Assembly: GCA_910588365.1 (NCBI GenBank)
Contig: CAJUQS010000080.1
Span: 1 to 20,980, forward strand
Reading direction: 5' to 3'
DNA length: 20,980 nucleotides
Source of the DNA: an uncultured Oscillospiraceae bacterium
GTDB lineage: Bacteria > Bacillota > Clostridia > Oscillospirales > Oscillospiraceae
Shown here piece by piece: positions 13,758 through 20,980 of the stretch; position 1 is the first letter of the stretch, and each line of letters starts with the position of its first letter. A program made the translations under genes and the position numbers. The notes under the pieces are model-generated. The model did no database searches and was not told the DNA's origin. It saw nothing but the letters and a program-made list of their open reading frames with translations.

Positions 13758-15503
13758 ATGATCAACATGATTCAAAACGCCAAGGATCAGGTCCTTGCGC
13801 TGACTGAAAAGGCCTATCAGGCGGCGGCCGCCGCCGGAAGGCTGCCCGGGGACGTATCCGTCCGGGCCGGCGTGGAGATCCCCAAGGACCCGGCCAACGG
13901 CGACTACACCACCACCTTCGCTCTGGCGGCGGCGAAAGCCATGAAGATGCGCCCCCGGGACATCGCCGAAATCCTGCTGGAGAACCTGGATCTCACCGGC
14001 AGCTATTTTGCCTCCGCCGAGATTGCCGGGGCGGGCTTCCTTAATTTCCGCCTGGGAAGCAGCTGGTTTGAGGGCGTGCTCTCCGCCGTGGACAGCGAGG
14101 GCGCGGCCTACGGCCGCTCCGACGTCCTCAAGGGCCAGAGCATCATGGTGGAGTTCGTCTCCGCCAACCCCACCGGGCCCATGCACATGGGCAACGCCCG
14201 GGGCGGCGTGCTGGGGGACACCCTGGCCTCCGTGCTGGAGGCCGGCGGGGCCCGGGTCTGGCGGGAGTTCTACGTCAACGACGCGGGCAACCAGATTGAG
14301 AAGTTCGCCAATTCCCTGGAGGCACGGTATCTGCAAATCCTTCTGGGAGAGGACGCCGTGGAGTTCCCCGAGGACGGCTACCACGGCGACGACATCCGCG
14401 AGCTGGCCCAGGCGTACTATGACGCCCACGGCGACGGCCTCAGGGATGCCGCTAAAGAGGAGCGCCACGCCGCTCTGGCGAAATTCGGCCTGGAGCGGAA
14501 CATCCCCAGGATGCAGTCCGACCTGCGCCGGTACAAGATCGAGTATGACCAGTGGTTCTTTGAGTCCCAGCTCCACGAGAGCGGCTATGTGGCCGGGACA
14601 GTCCAGCTTCTGACGGACCGGGGCTATACCTACGAGAAGGAGGGGGCGCTCTGGCTGGCCACCAGCCGCATCCTGGAGGAGAACTACCGCAGGGCCGGCA
14701 AGAGCGAGAAGGACATCGCCAAGCTGGATCTGAAGGACGACGTACTGCGCCGGGCCAACGGCTTCTACACCTATTTTGCCGCCGACATCGCCTACCACCG
14801 CAACAAGTTCGAGGAGCGGGGCTTTGACAAGGTCATCAACATCTGGGGCGCGGACCACCACGGCCACGTGGCCCGGCTGAAGGGCGCCATGGACGCCCTG
14901 GGCCTGGACGGGACGAACCGTCTGGACATCGTGCTCATGCAGCTGGTGAAGCTTCTGCGGGACGGCGAGGTGGTGCGCATGAGCAAGCGCACCGGCAAGG
15001 CCATCTCCCTGACGGACCTGCTGGACGAGGTGCCGGTGGACGCGGCCCGGTGGTTCTTCAACGCCAAGCCGGACACCCAGATGGACTTCGATCTGGGCCT
15101 GGCGGTCCGGGAGGACAGCGAGAACCCCATCTACTACGTGGAGTACGCCCACGCCCGGATCTGCAGCCTGCTGCGGAATCTCTCCGCCGAGGGCCATGCC
15201 GTCCCCGCCATGGCGGACGTGGACGCCGCCCTGCTCAACCACGAGACGGAGCTTGCCCTCATCAAGCAGCTGGCACTCTTCTGCGAGGAGCTGCGTCTGG
15301 CCGCCCGGGACTACGACCCCAGCCACATAAACCGCTATCTGGTGGAGCTGGCGGGGTGTTTCCACCGTTTCTACACCGCCTGCCGCATCAAGGGCGAGGA
15401 GGAGCAGCTCCTGAACGCCCGGCTCAAGCTGGCCGACGCCGCCCGCAGTGTGCTGAAAAACGGCCTGGCTCTGCTGGGCGTGGACGCGCCGGAGAAGATG
15501 TAG
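13758..15503 (+). CDS. argS: Arginine-tRNA ligase
   Basis: 581 residues, with AAGGAAG 8 bases before the ATG. It charges tRNA-Arg with arginine in the cytoplasm. Class I synthetase features: an N-terminal Add-1-like domain (~1-110), FVSANPTGPMHMGNARGG (133-150) with the HIGH-like HMGN at 143-146, FYVNDAGNQ (171-179), the WGADHHGH segment (363-370), the KMSKS-equivalent VRMSKRTG (406-413), and the DALR anticodon-binding domain at the C-terminus (YVEYAHARICSLLR onward). Length is normal for the family. No T-box leader was seen in the 53 bases between the acetyltransferase remnant and the start. The stop is followed directly by a two-hairpin repeat. Confidence 0.96.
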   Translation: MINMIQNAKDQVLALTEKAYQAAAAAGRLPGDVSVRAGVEIPKDPANGDYTTTFALAAAKAMKMRPRDIAEILLENLDLTGSYFASAEIAGAGFLNFRLGSSWFEGVLSAVDSEGAAYGRSDVLKGQSIMVEFVSANPTGPMHMGNARGGVLGDTLASVLEAGGARVWREFYVNDAGNQIEKFANSLEARYLQILLGEDAVEFPEDGYHGDDIRELAQAYYDAHGDGLRDAAKEERHAALAKFGLERNIPRMQSDLRRYKIEYDQWFFESQLHESGYVAGTVQLLTDRGYTYEKEGALWLATSRILEENYRRAGKSEKDIAKLDLKDDVLRRANGFYTYFAADIAYHRNKFEERGFDKVINIWGADHHGHVARLKGAMDALGLDGTNRLDIVLMQLVKLLRDGEVVRMSKRTGKAISLTDLLDEVPVDAARWFFNAKPDTQMDFDLGLAVREDSENPIYYVEYAHARICSLLRNLSAEGHAVPAMADVDAALLNHETELALIKQLALFCEELRLAARDYDPSHINRYLVELAGCFHRFYTACRIKGEEEQLLNARLKLADAARSVLKNGLALLGVDAPEKM

Positions 15504-15505
15504 GA

Positions 15506-15576
15506 GGCAGTCATTCTTTTTTCTTGAAAGAAAAAAGAATCAAAAAAGAACTTTTGACGCAAAGCTGCCGCTTTGC
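15506..15576 (+). repeat. Dispersed two-hairpin intergenic repeat, copy 3
   Basis: GGCAGTC, then the hairpin ATTCTTTTTTCT/AGAAAAAAGAAT (15513-15540), the linker CAAAAAAGAACTTTTGAC, then GCAAAGC-TGCC-GCTTTGC (15559-15576). Relative to copies 1 and 2 (GCGAAAC...GTTTCGC) two stem positions differ and both partners have changed with them. It lies 2 bases after the argS stop, as copy 2 lies just after the stop of the gene before it. Confidence 0.75.
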
Positions 15577-15698
15577 TTAAGGCTTGTTTGATAAATTGCG
15601 GGCTGACGCCTGCCAAGGACGACAACGCGGTCATGCGCACTTTGTACCTCCGAACTTTTGCCAGGAATTCTGATGATTGCTATAGGTGCACGGCAACA

Positions 15699-15735
15699 GC
15701 CCCGGCGGATGATTTCCGCCGGGGCCGTATTTTTA
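15699..15735 (+). terminator. Rho-independent terminator downstream of argS
   Basis: Perfect 11-bp stem (GCCCCGGCGGA at 15699-15709 with 15715-15725), a 5-base loop, then CGTATTTTTA. It lies ~200 bases past argS and ~75 bases past the end of the convergent GerMN gene, so it may serve both. In 15577-15698 I see no gene or other clear element. Confidence 0.75.
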
Positions 15736-15807
15736 TGCCTTTTCCTCTTGATGCGCTATGGGATGAGCCCGCATCAGGAAGCGATGTGTGTGTCCTGGCG
15801 CCTGCCA

Positions 15808-16722
15808 TCAGCCCTTTGGACGGACGGCAACACTCTCCACCGGGATGAGGCCGAAGAACTCCAGCTCCTCCCCGTCGGCCAGCAGGCGCAGCTCCTCCAC
15901 CGCCCCGATGGAGTACAGGGAGTCCGCCAGGGACCACAGCGCCATCCGCTGGGCCTCCTCGTCCCCCGGCAGCAGGGCCAGGGAGGCGGCGGGCAGGCTG
16001 ACGTAGCATATGCCGCTGTCCACCCGGACATAGTTGACCGCGAAGCCCTCCGGGATGGCGCGGGTCAGCTCCCGATCCTGCGGCCCCTTCAGCAGAGCGG
16101 CCACCAGGCTCTCCGCCAGTGTCTGGCCCTCGTAGAGGGACAGGGTGCACCGCTCTCCGGCCAGGTTGCCCTGGCCGTCCAGGAAGTAGAGGACCACGTC
16201 CACGGTCTGCAGCACGTCGTCCATGGAGGAGAGCAGCACGTCGCGCTCGTAGAACACCTGCCGGGGCTGCTGTCCCATGGCGCGTCCCTGGGAGGTGACG
16301 CTTACCGCGCCGATGCCCTCCAGCCCCGTCAGAGTCAGGGTCAGACAGTAGTCCGCCAGCGCCAGATCCACCCCATAGAGCTGGTTGAAGCCGCCGCTGA
16401 GATCCACGAAGGCCGTTCTGTCCCGGACCTGCAGGGAGAGCAGCTCCACGCCCCTGGGGAGAGGACTGCCCAGGTGTCCCCGGGAGGGGCCCGCCAGCAG
16501 GCGATTCACTGCGGCGGCGGCGGTCTCCTCCAGAGAGGCCCCCTCCGGGAGGGAGAGGGACTCATAGCTGCCCTGGATGCGGTCGCCGCCCCGGGCGGCC
16601 TCCTCCGGAGCCAGGTAGTAGATGAGGACGCCGCCCTCCGGGGAGCCGGGCTCCGTCTGGGACGCGCAGGACGGCAGCAGGAGAAGGCAGGCCAACAGGA
16701 CGGCCGGAACCCATTTTTTCAT
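15808..16722 (-). CDS. GerMN-domain lipoprotein (LpqB/GerM-like)
   Basis: 304 residues from the ATG at 16722, which overlaps the kinase stop as ATGA and has GGAGGGGGAGG just upstream. Residues 1-19 are a lipoprotein signal ending LLPSC, with Cys19 lipidated, so the protein is held outside the membrane. Two GerMN-type domains follow: ~31-150 (with RTAFVDLSGGFN) and ~176-290 (with ICYVSLPAAS). GerM acts in sporulation and germination in Bacillus; in Actinobacteria LpqB, a GerMN lipoprotein, works with the sensor kinase MtrB. Being last in a regulator-kinase-lipoprotein operon, it may modulate the kinase next door (inference). It lacks the beta-propeller of LpqB. Confidence 0.85.
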   Translation of the reverse strand: MKKWVPAVLLACLLLLPSCASQTEPGSPEGGVLIYYLAPEEAARGGDRIQGSYESLSLPEGASLEETAAAAVNRLLAGPSRGHLGSPLPRGVELLSLQVRDRTAFVDLSGGFNQLYGVDLALADYCLTLTLTGLEGIGAVSVTSQGRAMGQQPRQVFYERDVLLSSMDDVLQTVDVVLYFLDGQGNLAGERCTLSLYEGQTLAESLVAALLKGPQDRELTRAIPEGFAVNYVRVDSGICYVSLPAASLALLPGDEEAQRMALWSLADSLYSIGAVEELRLLADGEELEFFGLIPVESVAVRPKG

Positions 16723-18146
16723 GCCTCCCCCTCCCTCCGCTCCAGACACGGCATGGTCACAATGAACCGGGTACCCCCCGTGGGGACGGGCTCCGCCCGG
16801 ATGGCGCCGCCCCTGCGGCTCACCGTGTCGCTGACAATGCTCAGCCCCAGGCCCGTGCCGCCGGCGGCGCGGGAGCGGGCCTTGTCCACCCGGTAAAACC
16901 GCTTGAACACATGGGGCAGATCCCCCTCCGGGATGCCGATGCCGTTGTCCTCCACGGTAATGACGGCGGCCTCCGCCCCGGCCTCCGCCTGGATGCGGAC
17001 AAAGCCGCCCCGGCGGTTGTACTTGATGGCGTTTTCCGACAGGTTGTAGAGAATCTGGTGCAGCTCCCCCGGGGTGGAGACCACCGCCGTGCCGCTGCCG
17101 CAGACGGTGAGGATCTCAACGCCCTTCTCGTCCGCCACAGGACGGAGCATCCGCACCACCCGCTCCAGCACCGGAGCCACCGGGACCAGGGAGGGCGCCT
17201 CCGCCACGCCGCTGTCCAGCCGCGTCAGGCGCAGAAGATCCTCGGTGATGCGGCTGAGCCGGTCCGCCTCCTGGCCGATGTCGCAGACAAATTCCCTGGC
17301 CGTGGCGCTGTCCATGTCCTCGGTTTGCAGGATGGAGTCCGTCAGCAGGCGGATAGCCGCCAGTGGGGTCTTCAGCTCGTGGGAGGCGTCGGAGACGAAC
17401 TGCCGCCGGGCGCCCTCCGTCTCCTGGAGGCGGTCCACCAGCTCGTTGAACTCGCCGGCAATCTGCGTGAACTCGTCGTGGCCGCTGAGGATGGCCCGCC
17501 GGTTGTATGCGCCCTCCCGGACACCGCGGATGGCGTCCTGCAAGCTGCCCAGCCGCTGGGTCAGCTGGCGGGAGAAGAGGATGCTCAGCGCCATCACCAG
17601 CACGGTCACCCCCACGGAGATGGAGAAGAGGTTGCCCAGCATGGTTTCCAGCAGGGAGGCCTGTTGCGTGTCGTACTCGTAGACGTACACGCCGCCGATG
17701 ACCTGGTTGCGGTAGAGCACCGGCTGGGCGGCAGAGGAGTGGAAGGCGCCCTCCTTGTACACGCTGTACATGACGCTGCTGCCCCGCAGGGCCTCCACCA
17801 GCTCGTTGTAGAACACGTACCGGCCCGTGGCGTTGCCCGCCTCCCGGGTGTCGTAGAGCACCCGGCCATAGGTGTCGGTGACAATGGCCCGGGATACGCC
17901 CTCCGCCTTCACCGCGGACAGGGCCTGGCTCACGTTCTCCTCCGTCAGCTCGTCCAGGCCCGCCACGGCGGCGTTGAGGGCCGAGGCGCTGCCCAGCAGG
18001 GTGGTCCGCTTGGCGCGGAACACCAGATCCTGGCTCACCAGCAGGGGATAGGTGTTCATCAGGACGATCACGATCAGCAGAATCGCGATGTAGCTGGCGC
18101 TGATTTTGACTTGTAAGGAAATCCTACCCTTTAAAATAGTAGCCAA
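16719..18146 (-). CDS. Membrane sensor histidine kinase (two-component)
   Basis: 475 residues. The only upstream start in frame is TTG at 18146, which overlaps the response-regulator gene by 23 bases; the Shine-Dalgarno there is poor, so the exact start is uncertain. Domains: membrane segment ~17-38, extracytoplasmic sensor ~40-165, membrane segment ~172-192, HAMP ~193-245, phospho-acceptor His256 in SDASHELKTP, N-box NLSENAIKYN (368-377), G1 DNGIGI (400-405), and G2 GGTGLGL (429-435). It should autophosphorylate on His256 and pass phosphate to Asp51 of the regulator encoded just before it. The architecture resembles WalK/PhoR and MtrB kinases of cell-envelope control. The signal sensed is unknown. 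Confidence 0.93.
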   Translation of the reverse strand: MATILKGRISLQVKISASYIAILLIVIVLMNTYPLLVSQDLVFRAKRTTLLGSASALNAAVAGLDELTEENVSQALSAVKAEGVSRAIVTDTYGRVLYDTREAGNATGRYVFYNELVEALRGSSVMYSVYKEGAFHSSAAQPVLYRNQVIGGVYVYEYDTQQASLLETMLGNLFSISVGVTVLVMALSILFSRQLTQRLGSLQDAIRGVREGAYNRRAILSGHDEFTQIAGEFNELVDRLQETEGARRQFVSDASHELKTPLAAIRLLTDSILQTEDMDSATAREFVCDIGQEADRLSRITEDLLRLTRLDSGVAEAPSLVPVAPVLERVVRMLRPVADEKGVEILTVCGSGTAVVSTPGELHQILYNLSENAIKYNRRGGFVRIQAEAGAEAAVITVEDNGIGIPEGDLPHVFKRFYRVDKARSRAAGGTGLGLSIVSDTVSRRGGAIRAEPVPTGGTRFIVTMPCLERREGEA

Positions 18147-18804
18147 CTCCCCACTTGGTCAGGATATACTCCGGCTCCGCCGGGGTGCGCTCCAGCTTCT
18201 CCCGCAGGCGGCGGATGTGGACGTCCACGGTCCGGTAGTCCCCGGTGTAGGAGTACCCCCACACCACGTTCATCAGGTTCTCCCGGCTGTAGACCCGCCG
18301 GGGATTCTTCATCAGCAGCTCGATGAGATCGTACTCCTTGGCCGTCAGCTCCACGGTCTCCCCGTCCCGGATGGCCACCCGTTGCTCCGTGTCCAGGGTC
18401 AGATCCCCGGCGGTGATGCACTTGGCGGCCTTGCCCTGGGCGCCGCCGGAGGCCCGGCGGAGCATGGCCCGGATGCGGGCCTTCAGCTCCAGGATGTTGA
18501 AGGGCTTGGTGATGTAGTCGTCCGCCCCGCATTCAAAGCCGATGATCTTGTCCGTGTCCTCGCTGCGGGCGGTGAGCATGATAATGGGCACGTTGGAAAA
18601 CTCCCGTATGCGCATACAGGCCTCCAGGCCGTCGATCTCCGGCATCATGAGATCCAGGATGATCAGATCGAACTGTCCCTCCCGGGCCAGCTCCACGGCG
18701 GCCGCGCCGTCGTAGGCGCACTCCACCTGGTAGCCCTCGTTCTCCAGGTTGAACTTGATCCCCTTGACCAGCAATTTCTCGTCGTCCACCACTAAGATCT
18801 TCAT
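18124..18804 (-). CDS. OmpR/PhoB-family response regulator
   Basis: 226 residues, ATG at 18804 overlapping the preceding gene's stop as ATGA, with GGAGGA 8 bases upstream. Receiver domain 1-~115: acidic pocket D7-D8, phospho-acceptor Asp51 in ILDLMMPEIDG, conserved Thr in MLTARS and Lys in ITKPFN. The C-terminal winged helix ~128-226 contains LTAKEYDLIELLMKNP and VDVHIRRLREKLE, then GVGYYFKG, as in PhoB/WalR/MtrA regulators. It should bind DNA as a dimer after phosphorylation by the kinase encoded next. Its targets are unknown; the adjoining carboxypeptidase gene is a candidate only by position. Confidence 0.95.
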   Translation of the reverse strand: MKILVVDDEKLLVKGIKFNLENEGYQVECAYDGAAAVELAREGQFDLIILDLMMPEIDGLEACMRIREFSNVPIIMLTARSEDTDKIIGFECGADDYITKPFNILELKARIRAMLRRASGGAQGKAAKCITAGDLTLDTEQRVAIRDGETVELTAKEYDLIELLMKNPRRVYSRENLMNVVWGYSYTGDYRTVDVHIRRLREKLERTPAEPEYILTKWGVGYYFKG

Positions 18805-19223
18805 GCAGCCGCGTCCTCCTCCAAATTCGTATCCCCGGCCTCCGGCACTCCCGCGGCCGCGCTGTCCCGGAATTTCTCCAGGGTGGCCTCCCCGATGCCC
18901 CGGACCTTCACCAGATCCTCCACCGAGGCGAAGGGGCCGTTGGCCTCGCGGTAGTCGATGATCCGCTGGGCGAGGGCCGGCCCGATGCCGCTGAGGGTCT
19001 GGAGCTCCTCCAGACCGGCGGTGTTGACGTCCACCGGCCCTTTGGGCTCCGGCGGATCCGGGGTGACCGCCTCCGCCGCCCGGCGCTGGGTGGAGATGGT
19101 GTAGTCCGCGCCCGCCGCCGTCAGGGACGCGTCCCTGTAGAGCAGCAGCAGCGCCGCCAGAAAGGCCGCCGTCAGGGCCAGAATCAGCCACTCGGTTTTC
19201 GTTAATTTTCCTGTCACTTTCAC
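18801..19223 (-). CDS. ComEA-like membrane-anchored helix-hairpin-helix protein
   Basis: 140 residues, GTG start at 19223 with GGGAG 8 bases upstream. One membrane segment at ~11-29 (EWLILALTAAFLAALLLLY) near a short cytoplasmic tail, a Pro/Ala-rich linker ~30-62, and a double helix-hairpin-helix at ~66-120 (VDVNTAGLEELQTLSGIG, RIIDYREANGPF, LVKVRGIGEATLEKF). This is the DNA-binding module of ComEA, which receives DNA in natural transformation. The SLBB domain found in larger ComEA proteins is missing. No comEC or other competence gene is nearby; instead it overlaps a response-regulator start as the first gene of a four-gene operon. The role may be DNA binding outside the membrane, or unrelated to uptake. 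Confidence 0.85.
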   Translation of the reverse strand: MKVTGKLTKTEWLILALTAAFLAALLLLYRDASLTAAGADYTISTQRRAAEAVTPDPPEPKGPVDVNTAGLEELQTLSGIGPALAQRIIDYREANGPFASVEDLVKVRGIGEATLEKFRDSAAAGVPEAGDTNLEEDAAA

Positions 19224-19225
19224 GG

Positions 19226-19254
19226 TTGAACTCCCGCTGTTTTTTTGCTATACT
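19226..19254 (+). promoter_or_regulatory. Promoter of the D-Ala-D-Ala carboxypeptidase gene
   Basis: TTGAAC (19226-19231), exactly 17 bases, TATACT (19249-19254), with TGC before it (extended -10). The start near 19261 gives a leader of about 80 bases. That leader contains a long imperfect hairpin (19267-19298). This promoter overlaps the upstream region of the divergent comEA-like gene, for which I saw no clear promoter. Confidence 0.6.
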
Positions 19255-19341
19255 AAGGAACAGAACCTGTCGGATCCCCTGGGTGGGACCGGACAGGCGC
19301 CCCGTCAGTCAACAGTATACCATATTTTTGTGGAGAATGAT

Positions 19342-20718
19342 ATGAAAACTCGCCGCTTTTTTTCGTTTTTTTTCTGCATCCTCGTCCTGCTGAACCTGTC
19401 CGTCCCCGCCTTCGCGGCTGATGGCGATGTGGGGGACTGGGAGGTGGAGGCCAAGGCCGCCCTGCTCATTGACCCGGATACGGAGGAGATCCTCTACGCC
19501 CGGAACACCCACGAGCGGCTCTACCCCGCCAGCCTGACCAAGATCATGACCTGCCTGCTGGTGCTGGAGGCCATTGACAACGGGGCGCTGAGCCGGGAAA
19601 CCGTGCTCACGGCGTCGGAGCTGGCGGTGAACTCCATCCCCGCCGACGGCAGTACCGCCGGCATCAAGGTGGGGGAGGAGCTGCCGGTGGAGGAGCTTTT
19701 GTACTGCATCATGCTCTCCTCGGCCAACGAGGGGTGCAACATCCTGGCCGAGGCGGTGTCCGGCTCGATTGACGCCTTTGTGGAGAAGATGAACGCCAAG
19801 GCCTCGGCCCTGGGCTGCGAGGACACCCGGTTTGCCAACACCAACGGCCTGCCGGATGCCAACCACTACACCACCGCCTGGGACCTCTACCTCATCACCC
19901 GGGCCGCCCGGACCCACCCGGACTTTATGCCCCTGGTGGGCACCATCTACCACGAGGTCCCGGCCACAAACCTCGCCGAGCCCCGGAAGCTCTACACCAC
20001 CAACTACCTGATCTCCAGCTACCGCACCAGCTACTACCTCTACAAGGGCGCGGAGGGGATCAAAACCGGCTCCACCAACGACGCGGGCCACTGTCTGGTG
20101 GCCTCCGCCAGCCGCAGCGGCCGCAGCCTGCTCAGCGTGGTGCTGGGGGCGGAGCGGGTCACGCTGGAGGACGGCACGGTCCTCACCAAGAGCTTCGTGG
20201 AGACGGGACGGCTGTTTGACTGGGGCTTTGACGGCTTCTCCCGGAAGGTCCTCCTGGAGGCGGACGAGCTGGTGGGCGAGGTGCCGGTGGAGCTCTCCCA
20301 GGAGCAGAATACGGTGAAGGTCCACCCCTCCCAGGAGATCGAGCGGCTGCTGCCCAACGACATGAACCCCGCCACGGATGTGGAGCGGACCATCACCCTC
20401 AAGGAGGAGAGCGTGGAGGCCCCGGTGGAGAAAGGGCAGGTGCTGGGCCAGATGACCCTCAGCGCGGATGGAATCGAGTACGCCACGGTGGATCTGCTGG
20501 CGGATGAGGACGTGTCGGCCTCCCGTCTGCTGGTGTTCCGGCGGGATCTGCTGGAGTTTCTCCAAAAGCCCGCCCTCCGGCTGGCAGCGGCCGGCGTGGC
20601 AGCGGCGGCGGTGCTGATCCTGATACTCCGGGCGGTGCTGAAATCCCGCCGCCGGCGGTACAGCCGCAGCGGATCCCGCAGCCGGCGCGGCGGCGGCTAC
20701 CGCGGACGGAAAAGGTGA
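19342..20718 (+). CDS. Serine-type D-Ala-D-Ala carboxypeptidase (peptidase S11, DacA/DacF-like)
   Basis: 458 residues from the ATG at 19342 with GGAGA 6 bases upstream; a GTG at 19330 would lack this site. Residues 1-26 are a signal peptide ending VPAFA before ADGD. The enzyme trims the last D-Ala from peptidoglycan stem peptides outside the membrane. Active-site motifs are complete: SLTK (S64, K67), SAN (127-129), KTG (241-243). After the peptidase domain (~30-275) comes a beta-rich PBP5-like C-terminal domain (~290-410). Unlike PBP5, which ends in an amphipathic helix, it then has a membrane segment near residue 425 (LAAAGVAAAAVLILILRAVL) and a basic, Arg/Ser/Gly-rich cytoplasmic tail. It is divergent from the comEA-kinase operon. 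Confidence 0.93.
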   Translation: MKTRRFFSFFFCILVLLNLSVPAFAADGDVGDWEVEAKAALLIDPDTEEILYARNTHERLYPASLTKIMTCLLVLEAIDNGALSRETVLTASELAVNSIPADGSTAGIKVGEELPVEELLYCIMLSSANEGCNILAEAVSGSIDAFVEKMNAKASALGCEDTRFANTNGLPDANHYTTAWDLYLITRAARTHPDFMPLVGTIYHEVPATNLAEPRKLYTTNYLISSYRTSYYLYKGAEGIKTGSTNDAGHCLVASASRSGRSLLSVVLGAERVTLEDGTVLTKSFVETGRLFDWGFDGFSRKVLLEADELVGEVPVELSQEQNTVKVHPSQEIERLLPNDMNPATDVERTITLKEESVEAPVEKGQVLGQMTLSADGIEYATVDLLADEDVSASRLLVFRRDLLEFLQKPALRLAAAGVAAAAVLILILRAVLKSRRRRYSRSGSRSRRGGGYRGRKR

Positions 20719-20784
20719 TTTGCCGGCGTAGGAAGCGGACGGCATACATATCATATCACGGCGGCTCTGGACATCTTTATAGTT

Positions 20785-20826
20785 AACGCGGCTGAAAAAG
20801 CGCAAATGCGCTTTTTCAGCCGCGTT
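20785..20826. terminator. Perfect 19-bp hairpin after the carboxypeptidase gene
   Basis: AACGCGGCTGAAAAAGCGC (20785-20803) and its exact complement (20808-20826) flank a 4-base loop. It lacks a T-tract on either side (plus strand continues GTCTATAAG), so termination is plausible but not certain. It ends 7 bases before the second MITE-like copy. Confidence 0.5.
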
Positions 20827-20833
20827 GTCTATA

Positions 20834-20980
20834 AGAGCCCGTTTAACATCTCCCCGCGCCCGCCTTGGCGGCATATTTTCCGCCCTGACTGCGTTAAAAA
20901 TCCTTGCAATCCGTCAGGATTCTGCAACAGGCGCATCGAGCGCCTGTGCAGAATAATCGTGCATGACCCCTCCGTGAAGC
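20834..20980. mobile_element. Second copy of the MITE-like element, partial at window edge
   Basis: 20834-20921 matches the reverse complement of 11516-11603 with only three mismatches in 88 bases, including the terminal repeat (AGAGCCCGTTTAACATCTC). It is preceded by TA. After 20921 the copies diverge; this one continues with a hairpin (TCTGCAACAGGCGC and GCGCCTGTGCAGA, 20920-20951). The far end lies outside the window, so whether it is a full element is unknown. Confidence 0.6.

Noticed and set aside
13737..15365. 542-codon minus-strand frame opposite argS
   Set aside because: argS is unmistakable; the antisense frame is Val/Gly/His-rich without a domain.
1..20980. CRISPR arrays, rRNA or tRNA genes
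   Set aside because: I looked for regularly spaced repeats and tRNA/rRNA-like sequence by eye and saw none; a formal scan was not possible.

Overview
The window comes from a GC-rich, anaerobic, low-branching Clostridia chromosome, most like the Oscillospiraceae (Flavonifractor / Intestinimonas / Oscillibacter type). The evidence is a partial SLH-domain surface protein, GC-ending codons, strong Shine-Dalgarno sites, an oxygen-sensitive Ni-Fe-S carbon monoxide dehydrogenase operon, a GerMN lipoprotein, and gene neighbourhoods such as DUF1934(ywiB)-argS. The genus assignment is inference from family resemblance.

Layout. 1-2226: the 3' part of an S-layer-homology protein, broken by a frame change at about 655-705 and followed by a beta-helix region with different codon usage. 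2295-2765 (minus): a phage-tail-like protein, convergent to it. 2766-3397: a dense non-coding stretch with a 27-residue peptide gene, an antisense RNA with a near-consensus promoter, tandem terminators and a dispersed two-hairpin repeat; together it looks like a type I toxin-antitoxin module. 3398-6417: a DEAD-box RNA helicase and an overlapping orphan oligopeptide-binding lipoprotein. 6598-10208: a three-gene electron-transfer operon (CooS-type CODH, four-cluster ferredoxin, FAD/NAD oxidoreductase), followed by a TetR-family regulator with a repeated operator-like motif. 11021-11376: two tiny conserved-looking proteins, then a 163-bp MITE-like element.

11636-12046 (minus) is an acidic hypothetical protein divergent from murI. 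murI, the DUF1934 gene, a deleted acetyltransferase remnant and argS then run on the plus strand. 15808-19223 (minus) is a tightly overlapping operon read in the order comEA-like, OmpR-type response regulator, histidine kinase, GerMN lipoprotein. The last three are in the same order as actinobacterial mtrA-mtrB-lpqB. 19342-20718 is a D-Ala-D-Ala carboxypeptidase, and the window ends in a second copy of the MITE-like sequence.

Most noteworthy: (i) the peptide/antisense RNA locus at 2903-3174, whose ribosome-binding site can be sequestered; (ii) a CODH that keeps the cluster ligands but appears to lack the canonical His/Asp/Lys acid-base residues; (iii) three copies of an intergenic two-hairpin repeat with compensatory base changes; (iv) the MtrAB-LpqB-like gene order; (v) the mosaic S-layer gene.
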